A DNA stretch of 64,000 bases from Pithys albifrons albifrons (taxonomy: Eukaryota > Chordata > Aves > Passeriformes > Thamnophilidae): contig NC_092474.1 of NCBI RefSeq assembly GCF_047495875.1, positions 11,749,655 to 11,813,654 of the forward strand, in the 5' to 3' direction. A program made the translations under genes and the position numbers. Positions 47,460 to 56,560 of the stretch are shown here, one piece after another. Each line of letters begins with the position of its first letter. Position 1 is the first letter of the stretch. The notes below the pieces were generated by a model. That model did no database searches. It had not been told where the DNA came from and saw nothing but the letters and a program-made list of their open reading frames with translations.

Positions 47460-47720
47460 GGGACTCTGTTATCCTACTTTATTAGCGTTGTTTTCCTAGG
47501 TTTTTTTGGCGAGGAGCAAATCCAGCCGTCCCTGGCTGCAAGCAGGTTTGCTGCAGCTCGTGGCATGCAGTTAATTCCCTGAACTGTTTAATTTAACAGC
47601 CTCTGAGCATGCAGACAGAACACTGTCACTTGGCTTTTCAGAGAGCAGCCCAGGGACCCAGCCAATAAAGGGAAAACGCAAACACTGTACTTGGGAGAGG
47701 CTCAAATCCCACTCAATTCC
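47460..47720. promoter_or_regulatory. Candidate regulatory island
   Basis: CTTTATTAGCGTTG, GCAGTTAATTCCC and CTGTTTAATTTAACAGCC. The last is an inverted repeat CTGTT-TAATTT-AACAG around a TAAT core. CpG-bearing words (TTGGCGAGG, AGCCGTCC, GCCGGCAACG) flank it. Confidence 0.33.
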
Positions 47721-47909
47721 CGCTCCCTCTGCCGGCAACGACTCCTGGGGCTGTGAAAACCTCTGAGGGTGGTGAAGTAAGACAAAATGTGTCAGGAAGG
47801 AACCCACCATCCTTGGAAGGTTCTTGGTGAGAAGCATCTCCCTCAGCTGGGCCTTTCATCTGGTGTTTTCAGGGTTTGGGAGGGTAAATGCAGCTGGTGC
47901 TGCAGCCCC

Positions 47910-48040
47910 ATCCCCATTCCTATCTCCATCTCCATCTCCCTCCTCACTCTCATCCCTATCCCCATCCTTATCTCCATCTCCCTCCTCATCTCCATCCTCA
48001 TCTCTGTCCCCATCCTCATCCCTATCCTGTGCTTGCATCC
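47910..48040 (+). repeat. Degenerate CCATCT/CCTCAT hexamer array
   Basis: It uses the same family of words as the array at 43.4 kb (CCCCAT, TCCATC, CCTCAT, CTCCAT) but has no perfect run. It ends against a short CR1 scrap. Confidence 0.88.
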
Positions 48041-48048
48041 CTACTGAA

Positions 48049-48110
48049 ATAATAGAATTCTGGAATATCTCCAGCTGGAAGGAGGCCCATAAAGAATCTG
48101 TTCTGAGCAT
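48049..48110 (-). mobile_element. Short CR1 end fragment
   Basis: AATAGAATTCTGGAATATCT, then CCAGCTGGAAGGAGGCCCAT resembles the tail-proximal block of CR1 copies with a CTGAGTTGGAAGGGACCCA motif. It abuts the hexamer-rich array at 47.9-48.04 kb. Confidence 0.4.
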
Positions 48111-49342
48111 CATCATCTCTTCTGAGCTTTGCATGGATGTCTCTGTGCCTCAGTTTCTCCAACGGCATGAGGTGTTGCTTCCTGGCCATGCTGTGAGATG
48201 GATAAAACTACTAATATTTGGCCAGAAGGGATGAACACCAAGGAAAAGCCCATCACTGTGGTCTCTTCCTGGAGTATGTGTTGCCTTTCCTACATGGGCA
48301 GTGTCACTGCCAGGGGGTTGCTCAAGGAGCTGACACAGTGGTAATTAGTGGTGGCTAATTGCACTCATGGACTCTCTGCAGCATCACTGGAGGAAAACAA
48401 ACCCTCTGAAGCAGAGGGTGAGATGTGCTGAGGAAGAGGAGCTGAAGAGCCCCGAAAAAGGAGGCTTGTTCTTTGCTCTGCCACCAGCTGCCCAAATGGC
48501 CTTGGCTATATCCCTTCATCCAGCTCCTGAGAGAGTCCAGCCTGGATCCCTCTGTACTGGGAAAGGCCAGGCTGAAAGTTCCAGGCACTGGTTTGAGGGT
48601 TTATATAGAAGATTACCACTTCAAACTCCCCACCTTGTGACTGCCTCTGGGACCCCTGTGTCAAGATAACAAAATAAAGCCATCAACATTTAAAACCCTC
48701 CCAAATCACCATTCCCATATCATCATTTGGGGCAAAAGGGATCATTTTCAAAATTATTATTTCCCAGAGAAATCCCCAAAGTCTAGAAAATTCCTGCCAA
48801 CATTTCCTATTGATCTAAAAAAAAGAAGAGAAAGAACAGGAATTTGGCAGCCAAGGAAAATCCTTGGGATTGGCACAACCACTGTCATGATCTCCAGAGC
48901 CAGCATTGCCATGCAGGGGCTGTCCCCAGGGACATGTGGAGCTGTCCCCAGGGACACTTGGCAGTGACCTGCCATGAGTTGGGCAGGTCTCAGCATCTCC
49001 AAGAAGGTGTTGCACCAATAGGTGGGAGAATGGATTAAAACAGGCAGAGGAGGATGAACCTGGAGGAGCCAGAGGGGAAACCACAGCAGTCCCTGAACAA
49101 AGCAAACCCTGCTGCTCTATGAGAATTTTGGGGTTGTGTCTCCTCATTGGTAGGGCACAAAGAGCTGCATCAGGCTTCAACACCTGTGAAGATGCAGGAG
49201 GATGCAGGAAGCCTTTCCAAACTCAGTTATGGCCCTGGCAAAGGGGAAAGAGAGAAAACCCCCTCATTCTGGGGTGAGGGTAGTGTTATACTAGCACCCT
49301 ACTGAGGTGTTGGCCATTGGACATGCATTGGCCATGCAGCAG
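48111..49342. other. Non-coding DNA
   Basis: Ordinary sequence; 48660-48800 is AT-rich (CAAAATTATTATTTCCC). Nothing recognised. Confidence 0.5.
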
Positions 49343-49460
49343 GACAGTGGGATTCTTCAGGATAACATGATCCTTCAGAATAACATGATCCTTCAGGATA
49401 ACATGACGCTTCAGGATAACATGATGCTTCAGGACAATGTGATGCTTCAGGACAACATCC
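49343..49460 (+). repeat. 18-bp minisatellite
   Basis: Six full units end in CTTCAG, starting at 49343, 49361, 49379, 49397, 49415 and 49433, then a partial unit. The core unit is GATAACATGATCCTTCAG; the outer units are the most diverged. The unit is 18 bp with no stops in at least one frame of each strand, so open frames on both strands cross it. Confidence 0.93.
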
Positions 49461-49599
49461 AACCCAGTCTTGACTCCAAGCCCATTCCCAGTCTTTCCTT
49501 TTGGCTCTCCTAGGAGGCAGGATGGGAGCAGGGGGCTCTGGGTGCCCCCTGTCCCAGCACCCTCTGCCTTCCCACAGCCAAGCAAGTGGAAAATGAGGC

Positions 49600-50060
49600 T
49601 TCCTGTGCCATCGCTCCCTGGATTTAAAAATCCTATAAATAGCGGGGTGGCTGCGAGCGGCACCACCCCAACCCACCGCCTGCGAGGGGGCCGCTCCGGC
49701 TCCAGCTTGATCCCCCGCCTCTGGTATTATCCTTCCAATTTCTGCCGCAAACCCCGCAGTGCCTGGGCTTGCACACGCGGGAGTTCACACCTAGAGAACA
49801 GAGCCTTATCTCGGCGCTGTGTGCAGGACAAGGCTGTTTTACTCCTCCCTCCATAACCCTCTTAGACTTAATCCCGTCTTTAATGCCGCTTGGAAGGGGG
49901 CTTTGAACGGCTGTGCAGCCTAACTGGCTCTGACCTCTCCGGCTGCTCTCTCATGCCCATTTGGAGAACTCCGACTTTCAAAGAGATAACAGAAGCCCGG
50001 TAAATCCTCGCTGGGAAGCTAAAGGGATTGTCACACTTAGGGGAAGTTTACTCGGAAAGC
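49600..50060. promoter_or_regulatory. CpG-bearing candidate promoter or enhancer with MEF2/TATA site
   Basis: A CTATAAATAG element (49633-49642) precedes a CpG-dense stretch (GGCTGCGAGCGGC, CGCCTGCGAGG, CCGCTCCGG). It is followed by repeat-free sequence with retained CpG and words such as CTTATCTCGGCGC, CTTAATCCCGTCTTTAATGC, GAGATAACAG and GCCCGGTAAATCC. No exon was recognised downstream. Confidence 0.42.
49633..49642 (+). promoter_or_regulatory. MEF2 consensus / TATA box CTATAAATAG
   Basis: CTATAAATAG is an exact MEF2 consensus (YTA, four A/T, TAR), and its TATAAATA core also reads as a TATA box with a GC-rich 3' flank. If it acts as a TATA box, initiation would be near 49665 on the plus strand. 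Which role applies cannot be told from sequence. Confidence 0.4.
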
Positions 50061-50504
50061 AAACTTGGAGCAGCTTCCCAGCCCTGGCAAAGTGGTGGTG
50101 GTGGTGTCCTTGCAGGGGGGGAGTTGTGGGGGGATGCACCGAGTGGTTTTTGGTGATGATGGTCCCTGTTTTAGCTTTGTTAGTATGGATTTGGGATGAA
50201 GAGGTTGGGAAATGCTGTCTGGTGGTCTTCATCTGCCTGCCTTGGTGGGGAGATGGGTGGGATGCAGGATGGGCTCTCTGAACCCATCTGTGATGCTCTT
50301 CCCTCATGGAATTCCCCCCCATCCCATTCACAAAAGGAAGCAGCTGCGGGCTCTGAAACACGCCACTGTTTCCCACTCCATCCTTGGCTCTTCCCATCCA
50401 TACCACAGTGCGGGAGCAGCCATTCATCCCAACGCTCATCCCGGAATGAACCCCTCTGTGTGCAGCCCCGCGAGGTCCCCGGCAGCCCTGGGAATCGACA
50501 CCTT
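50061..50504. other. Non-coding DNA between two candidate elements
   Basis: GGTGGTGGTGGTG (50093-50105) is a short trinucleotide run. Nothing else recognised. Confidence 0.5.
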
Positions 50505-50795
50505 TCTGTTCCGCTTTAAATTAATCAAACCCAGAGTCCCTATATTAATACTGTGGTGGGAATTAAAATCATGCAACGCATTAAAGATGTAATTTAAAAT
50601 TAATAACTCATAATTATTTATCATGGCGTATCAGCGGGGCTATGAATTTTCTCTTCTCACCCAGCATTCATTTCCTTCCCTTCCCTCCTTCTCACGCCTC
50701 TAATAGCTGCCGGACCATTATGAATATCTGCCAGTGGTTTTTGGGAGATGCTGAGCTTAAGATATAATGTTTCTAATTTTTAATTTACTTTTTCT
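50505..50795. promoter_or_regulatory. Strongest AT-rich candidate conserved element
   Basis: GCTTTAAATTAATCAAACC, CTATATTAATACTG, GGAATTAAAATCATGC, CATTAAAGATGTAATTTAAA, ATTAATAACTCATAATTATT and CCATTATGAATATC, with retained CpG (CAACGC, GGCGTATCAGCGG, CTCACGCC, GCCGGACC). The combination of very dense TAAT/ATTA cores with surviving CpG in repeat-free DNA makes this my first choice for conservation testing. Confidence 0.48.
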
Positions 50796-51394
50796 TTCTT
50801 GCTCCCCTAAGTATTCCTTGGGGTGGATGGGAGGAGAAAATCTTTGTCGTGGTGAAGAGGAGGAGGAGGATGCTGAGCTTGAGGGTGTTCTCAATGCCTA
50901 AATAACAGTGCAGGTTTTGCCAAGTGCCAGTGGCTTTGGAAGAGCTGGACAGTCTCTCCCTGTGTGCCCAGCTGTGCTTGGCCATGGCATCATGAAAAGC
51001 CCAGGAAAGGCCTTGGGAATGATGAGAGTTTTCCATCTCCACTCTGCTTTGGACAAGTGTGGGATCACCATGAGCTTCCTGCTGCCCTTCCCCGCCAGTG
51101 CTCCGGGGGGAAGCATCACCACGAAGAGCAAGATGGATGAATTCCTATGGCTGTCCTTCACCACGCTCCTGCTCCCCCAGCAGCCAAGAGGGACAACTCA
51201 GACATTTTATAGGATAACATGGAGAAAGCAGCAGTGAAATCAAGGTGGGAGAAAGAGAAAGAAGCCCAGCATCCTTCCAGCTCCTGCACTCCCCTGCCTC
51301 TGTCAGCAAGCTGTGCTGGCAGGGGAATCAAATCCCAAATGGCAGCTGTTGAAAGCTCACAGGAGAGAAAAAAAAAGAGGCAGGAGCAGCTCTG

Positions 51395-51600
51395 TCTCTT
51401 TAAAAATAAATAAATAGATAAAGACTAAAAAAATGCAATAAGTATATGCAAATGTGTTGAGCCGAACATCGCTGTCTGTGAAACAGATGAGGGAGAAAGT
51501 GCTTGAAGCTAGAGAGGAATGAGGCAGCCAGTGCTGACCTCGGGGTTAATAATTTTTACTTCTCCATCTCATTCCATCCATAAAAAAAAATACGAGGGGG
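51395..51600. promoter_or_regulatory. AT-rich island with POU octamer
   Basis: Contains a perfect ATGCAAAT (51446-51453), AATAAATAAATAGATAAAGA, GCCGAACATCGCTG and GGGTTAATAATTTTTAC. The left edge is a short AAATA-type microsatellite. Confidence 0.3.
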
Positions 51601-53024
51601 GAGGGAGGGAGGAGGCGGTGTGGGAGGGAAGGGCTGGGGCTGGGGAGAGGAATGGTGAGGGGACCCAGGGGTACCTGGAGCTGGTCCCACCCTACGGGAG
51701 CTGGAGAGGCAGGGGGGAAAGGGGCCGGTGTGGTGTGGGGCTGAGCCCTGGTGCTGAGTGAGGGGTTTGCAGGAGGCATCTCACAGAGAGGTGCAGACTC
51801 CAGCTCTCCTCTGGGTGAGGGTGGCCACTGCAAATGAAACAACACATTAGATATCCCAAATATTGTGACTTTATCAAAGCCCTGTGGCCCATGTGGGAAG
51901 ATGCTGGCACCTGGTGGGTGGTGATGGAGGGGAAATGCTGCTGGATCACCCAACACAACGGCTTCACAAGCTGGCAAAACTTCTGCTGAGAAGGGTCAGC
52001 TTTCCCTCAAATCAGTGGTCCTTGATGGAAAACCCATCCGAAGTGAAATCTGCACCAGCAGCAGCATCCCACAGCCCACAGTGCCTGCTGGACTCTTCTG
52101 TGCTGCACCCAAAGATGGTGTCAACAGTGGGTGGGAAAAGAGGATAAAGCCTCAGTGTATTATGGGTGTTAATAATTCTTACCCCTTCTGGTATTCCATC
52201 AAACATTTGGGGTGTTTTCTAAATGAAGCCCTAAATTTTGCTGGGATACCTGGAAAGATGCAGCCACAGCCCCGTGCCCAGGATGGTGCTGCCACATTTG
52301 CTGACCTGCAGCCAGCTGAGCTCAATAACCAGACCAACGTTCCTGGTTCCTTCCCAGTCCAGGTTGGGCTTTAGATACAAAACCCCTAAAATCCCTTCTT
52401 GGGTGTGAATGGATTCCCCATATTATCATTTCTAAGCTTGGTGGGTGTGCAGGGGTGTCTGGCATTTACCATGTCCTCAGGCATTTGGAAGCACAAATAT
52501 TTTTCCTGCTTTTCTCCTATTACACACAACCCCACTCCTCAAACACTGAATTAAAGGAAAACCCTTTTCATAACCCAAGTAACCCCGAAACCTCACTTGC
52601 TCTTGAAGATCAGGGTGGGAGAGCTGGCACTGGGTTAAGCCCACTGTCCTACACTTGCAAGCCCCCCAAACATGTCTCCCACCTCAGGGCAGATCCTGTG
52701 GAAAGGTTGTGCCCCACAGGATTGTGGTGTGTCCAGGATCTCACTGACTTTGATAGGTCCTCCCAAACCCCAGACCTACTCTGCTGGAGCCTTCTGGTCC
52801 AGGCTTCCTGCATGGCCAAAATCAGCAGCAGGGCCAGAGCCTTGGCAGGAAGGTTGATGCTTGGCTATCTATCATTTTGCTGTCCCCCACCTCAGCAGCT
52901 CCCTCAGCACCCTGTCACCACCAGCCCTCCTTGCCTCCTGTTGAGGGCAGCACCCTTGATGCTACCTGGCAGCCTGTGCAAGCCTGCAGCCCTTCCTGCA
53001 TCCTACCCTGCATCACACCCTGCA
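51601..53024. other. Non-coding DNA
   Basis: 51590-51640 is G-rich simple sequence. 52950-53024 carries a few early copies of the 12-bp CATCC unit. Otherwise unremarkable. Confidence 0.5.
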
Positions 53025-53133
53025 TCTGTCCCTCCCCATGCCAGCCTAAGCATCCCCTCACCAGGAACCTCCACCCCCAACCATTTTGCTTCCTCCCAAA
53101 TTTCACTGTGATCCAGACCAACACCCTGCATCT
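53025..53133 (+). repeat. Left copy of duplicated minisatellite flank
   Basis: The segment from CCTCCCCATGCCAGCCTAAG through CCATTTTGCTTCCTCCCAAA to CCAGACCAACACCCT recurs 719 bp to the right (53744-53852). The left copy has TG or CA where the right copy keeps CpG (for example CCATG/CCACG, ACCATTTTGCTTC/ACCGTTTTGCGTC). Confidence 0.9.
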
Positions 53134-53180
53134 CTCATTGTGCAGCCCTGCAGCCCACCTTGCATTCCTCCTCATGCAAG

Positions 53181-53740
53181 CCTGCATCCTATCCTGCATT
53201 CCACCCTGCATCCCACCCTGCATCCTACCCTGTATCCCACTCTGCATCCCACCCCGCATCCTACCCGTATCCCACCCTGTATCCCACCCTGCATCCCACT
53301 CTGCATCCCACCCCGCATCCTACCCGTATCCCACCCTGCATCCCACCCTGTATCCCACCCTGCATCCCATCCTGCATCCTACCCTGTATCCCATCCTGCA
53401 TCCTACCCTGTATCCCACCCTGTATCCCACCCTGCATCCCACCCTGCATCCCACCCTGTATCCCACCCTGCATCCCATCCTGCATCCTACCCTGTATCCC
53501 ACCCTGCATCCTACCCTGTATCCCACCCTGTATCCCACCCTGCATCCTACCCTGTATCCCACCCTATATCCCACCCTGCATCCCACCCTGCATCCCACCC
53601 TGCATCCCACCCTGCATCCTACCCTGTATCCCACTCTGTATCCCACCCTGCATCCCACCCTGCATCCTACCCTGTATCCCACTCTGTATCCCACTCTGTA
53701 TGCCACCCTATATCCCACCCTGTATCCCACCCTGCATCTG
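53181..53740 (+). repeat. 12-bp CATCCCACCCTG minisatellite
   Basis: About 46 copies of a 12-bp unit (CTGCATCCCACC, CTGTATCCCACC, CTGCATCCTACC variants). There is higher-order structure: a ~60-bp block containing a shortened CCCGTATCCC unit occurs twice, near 53233-53275 and 53293-53335. A short stretch of the same unit precedes the left flank copy (52996-53024). The 12-bp period gives open frames on both strands (HPAS-type repeats), which I do not treat as genes. Confidence 0.95.
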
Positions 53741-53743
53741 CCC

Positions 53744-53852
53744 CACACCCCTCCCCACGCCAGCCTAAGCATTCCCTCCGCAGCAGCCTCCACCCCCCAC
53801 CGTTTTGCGTCCTCCCAAATCTCGCCCTGACCCAGACCAACACCCTCAACCC
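53744..53852 (+). repeat. Right copy of duplicated minisatellite flank
   Basis: It is homologous to 53025-53133 with about 80-85% identity by eye. It retains several CpG sites lost in the left copy and merges into a CpG-bearing stretch at 53860-54000. Confidence 0.9.
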
Positions 53853-53999
53853 CTCCCACCCCGATCCTGCTCGACCGAGCCGGTGACCCTGCGTCCATCC
53901 CCGGGCGTGGCGTCAGCGATGCTCGGGGCCAAGCCGAGGAAGCGCCTCCTCCACCCCCACGCTCGGGCGCTAAATGGAAGCGGCAGATCGATCCCGAGT

Positions 54000-54180
54000 G
54001 TGCCAAACTGACACGGAGGCTCATTAGGGGTTAGTTTTCATCCTCCTGCTCCCTGGCAGCCTTCACATTATCCCATAAAATTTATTTACTATTTCATGAA
54101 TACATAAGCAGCAGGCAAACGCCGGCTTTTTATATATTTACACTGTATATATTTCACGGGAGAGTTATGTGTGTCTCTGA
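54000..54180. promoter_or_regulatory. Candidate regulatory island
   Basis: GGCTCATTAGGGGTTAG, CACATTATCCCATAAAATT, a FOX-like TATTTAC, CATGAATACATAAGC, CAAACGCCGGC and TTTATATATTTACACTG. It follows the CpG-bearing flank of the 12-bp minisatellite. Confidence 0.35.
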
Positions 54181-56329
54181 GGCAGAGTGGAGGGAGCGAG
54201 AGGGGAGCAGGAGCAGAAGGAGAAAGCAGCTGTGAGGGAGGAAGGAGGAAAGCAAACCGTGGGGGAGGACGGGGATGGAGCTTGCCCAGCCATCACTGGT
54301 GCAGGGTGGGAGAGGCGTCCCGAGGAGGGGAACAGCTTGAAGCATCCTTTGCTCCAGCCCACCCTGCAGCTGGAACCCCCAGGGGTTGGGGATGGATGCA
54401 GGAATAGGGGTGCATGATCTAGGCCGAGGGGGTCAAGGGTACCATGAGCTGAGAGTGTGGTGAGACCCAGGTGCTGATGTTGCCATGGACCCCCATGACA
54501 CCATCCAGGTGGGGTCAATCCTCCCCAGCCCCCAAATCCCATTTATTCCAGCAATGGTGTGGGAATTCTACTTGCCCCACAGTGATTCCCAAGCCAATGC
54601 TGAGGACTCAGTGAGGGGCTCCTGCCTGTGCTGGGATCACATGGAAGCCCAGCAGGTGCCACCTTGGGAACAATCTCCCAACACCTGGCACCAGGTTCTG
54701 CCCTGCACCCCAAGCTGTGACCAGGCAGTGTTGCCTGGATGGGCTGGAGTTTCCTTCAGCAGCTGACTCCCACCTCTCCTTAAACACACTCCATATTCAG
54801 AAATCACTTAGGAGTGTGTTAAAGTCTTGTAGCTGTGGAGTTGAACACAGTTTGTTTTGGGACAGAGGGGATAACAGAGAAATAGCAGGCAGGAGACTTG
54901 ATTCATAAAGCTTTGGCTTGGCAATGTTATATATTTCTTTAAAATCCAGTTCAGATGTTTCTCTTAACCCCACAAATTGCAAGAGGCTTGTTTGCAATCC
55001 TGTTTGGTTTTCCCTCATTCAGCCTGGCTAGAGGAGGATGATCCCTCTCCCTCCTCAAGAGGTTTGGGATGTTGGGGTTGCCAGTGCTGCAGAAAAAACA
55101 GTTCAGAGAGGGGCAAAAACCTTGTCTGTGCTCTGAAGTTTGTTGGTTTAACTTCTGAGCAATAAACTTGAAGAAGCCTGGCTGCATGAATGACTAAGGC
55201 AGCTGAAATATGTGGGTATGGATTTATAAGGTGCAGAGAAATCTCAGGGTCACAGCAGTGTGTGTCAGCACCCATCACACCCCAGGGATGGTTTCAGGCT
55301 GCAAACCCCATCCTGTTTCCCCCACAGAACACAGAATCACCCACACAGCCCAGCCAGGAGCCACATTCCAGGGCCGCTCTGTGTTCCCAGACCCAGTACA
55401 GACATCACCCTGGTTTCCATCACCTACAGGAGCACAACACAAGCACCTCTATCCCAGCGAGATGGGATGCAGGGAATTTAGAGGCAAAGCCAGGAAAGCA
55501 CTAGAAGCACCAAGCAATAGGTGGGATTCACAGAACCCCCTTCCTGTTGGCTCAAAATCCAGTTTGATTTCCCTGTTCTGCATGAGTAGAACCAGGTTCT
55601 CCCTCCACAGAAGTGTTGGTCACCTGTCCCCAGCTCTGCTCCTGCAGTTCCATTTGGTGAGGATAGCAAAGTATCATCTGCCTCCAGGCATCTGCTTGCA
55701 TCCCAGAAGCACAGGAGCATCACATTGTAAGACCCCTCTGTATTTTCAGACCCCTCTGCATTTATGGAATTTGGTTGATGTTTGGTCAACAGGCTCAGAA
55801 GGGGACAGAGGGAAAGGGACAGCCACCATCGCTTGGGAACGCAGCTAGAGAAGAGCAGACATCCCCATTTCCAGAGTGGATGCAAGGAGAAAAAAAAAAG
55901 AGAGAAAACCATAGTGATGGTGTTCATTTTAACTGTTCAGCCACTTGTAGCCTGATGCCATTAGAGAAAATAAAGAGGTAAGAGCCACTCGAATGGTACG
56001 TGCAAAAGGAGACTGGAACAGAGACAAAACAAGTGCTAGAAGACAGAGGGAAGCACTACGGCTCTGGAGTGATGCTGTCGTTCCCAGCTCCCACTTCCCA
56101 GAACTCCACAAAGTTGGCAGCAGCCACTGTAAGACTCTCTTTAAGGGCTGTGTGGGATGAAGCCCCTCACCACGCTGCCCCTGCCCGCCCTTCATCCACC
56201 TGTGCCATGGGGATGTGGCACTTTGGTCACCTTCTGGCTGCTGGGGCAGGGAGGGAGTACTGGGGGATGAATCCTGCTGCTTCTCCCCGCTGTCAAAGCA
56301 TCCCTGAGCTCCTGGTGCTCGGTGCCAGC
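54181..56329. other. Non-coding DNA
   Basis: 54180-54260 is purine-rich. The rest is ordinary, with no CR1 or CpG patch until 56330. Confidence 0.5.
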
Positions 56330-56415
56330 GCTGTCCCCGGCTGGTGATGGACGAGGGGAGCTGACACAGCCGGCACCGTCTCTGCAAACGCCGCTCAATA
56401 CCTCCTGGAGCGCGG

Positions 56416-56424
56416 CCATTTATA
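56416..56424 (-). promoter_or_regulatory. TATA box TATAAATGG
   Basis: TATAAATGG on the minus strand, with GGGG immediately upstream and GCCGCGC downstream, the GC-rich flanks typical of functional TATA boxes. It directly abuts the inverted repeat. Confidence 0.35.
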
Positions 56425-56452
56425 CCCCTTGATGGATGCGGCGATCAAGGGG
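56425..56452. repeat. Perfect inverted repeat CCCCTTGAT / ATCAAGGGG
   Basis: Nine-base perfect arms (56425-56433 and 56444-56452) enclose a 10-bp loop, GGATGCGGCG. Each arm contains ATCAAGG, a weak TCF/LEF-like core, in opposite orientations. A protein dimer site or a stem-loop are both possible. Confidence 0.6.
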
Positions 56453-56560
56453 AGCGGCCGCGGCTCCTGCCACCCCCTCCCTTAGCTGAGAGTGGGTGTA
56501 AATTTGGCAGAACAGCTTCACTAACCTTTGGTTGTTTATTATCTGGGGCTTGCTGGCACC

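Larger units (their letters stand above)
56330..56560 (-). promoter_or_regulatory. Promoter-like CpG patch with palindrome and TATA box
   Basis: CpG-dense (AACGCCGCTC, GAGCGCGGCC, GCGGCCGCGG). On the minus strand the 9-bp-arm inverted repeat at 56452-56425 is followed with no gap by TATAAATGG (56424-56416) in a GC-rich flank, giving a core-promoter-like layout with expected initiation near 56390. The AT-rich right end carries CACTAACCTTTGG and GTTTATTATCTGG. No matching exon was recognised downstream. Confidence 0.42.

Noticed and set aside
49343..53740. Tandem arrays as possible CRISPR
   Set aside because: The units are contiguous with no unique spacers, and the DNA is clearly vertebrate.
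52877..53886. Frames of 200-317 codons with HPASHPVS or PPCIPPCI repeats
   Set aside because: A 12-bp repeat period keeps any stop-free frame open. Frames are open on both strands, so there is no coding evidence.
56325..56350. AGCGCTGTCC, resembling half of a REST/NRSF site
   Set aside because: The second half-site does not match at the required spacing.
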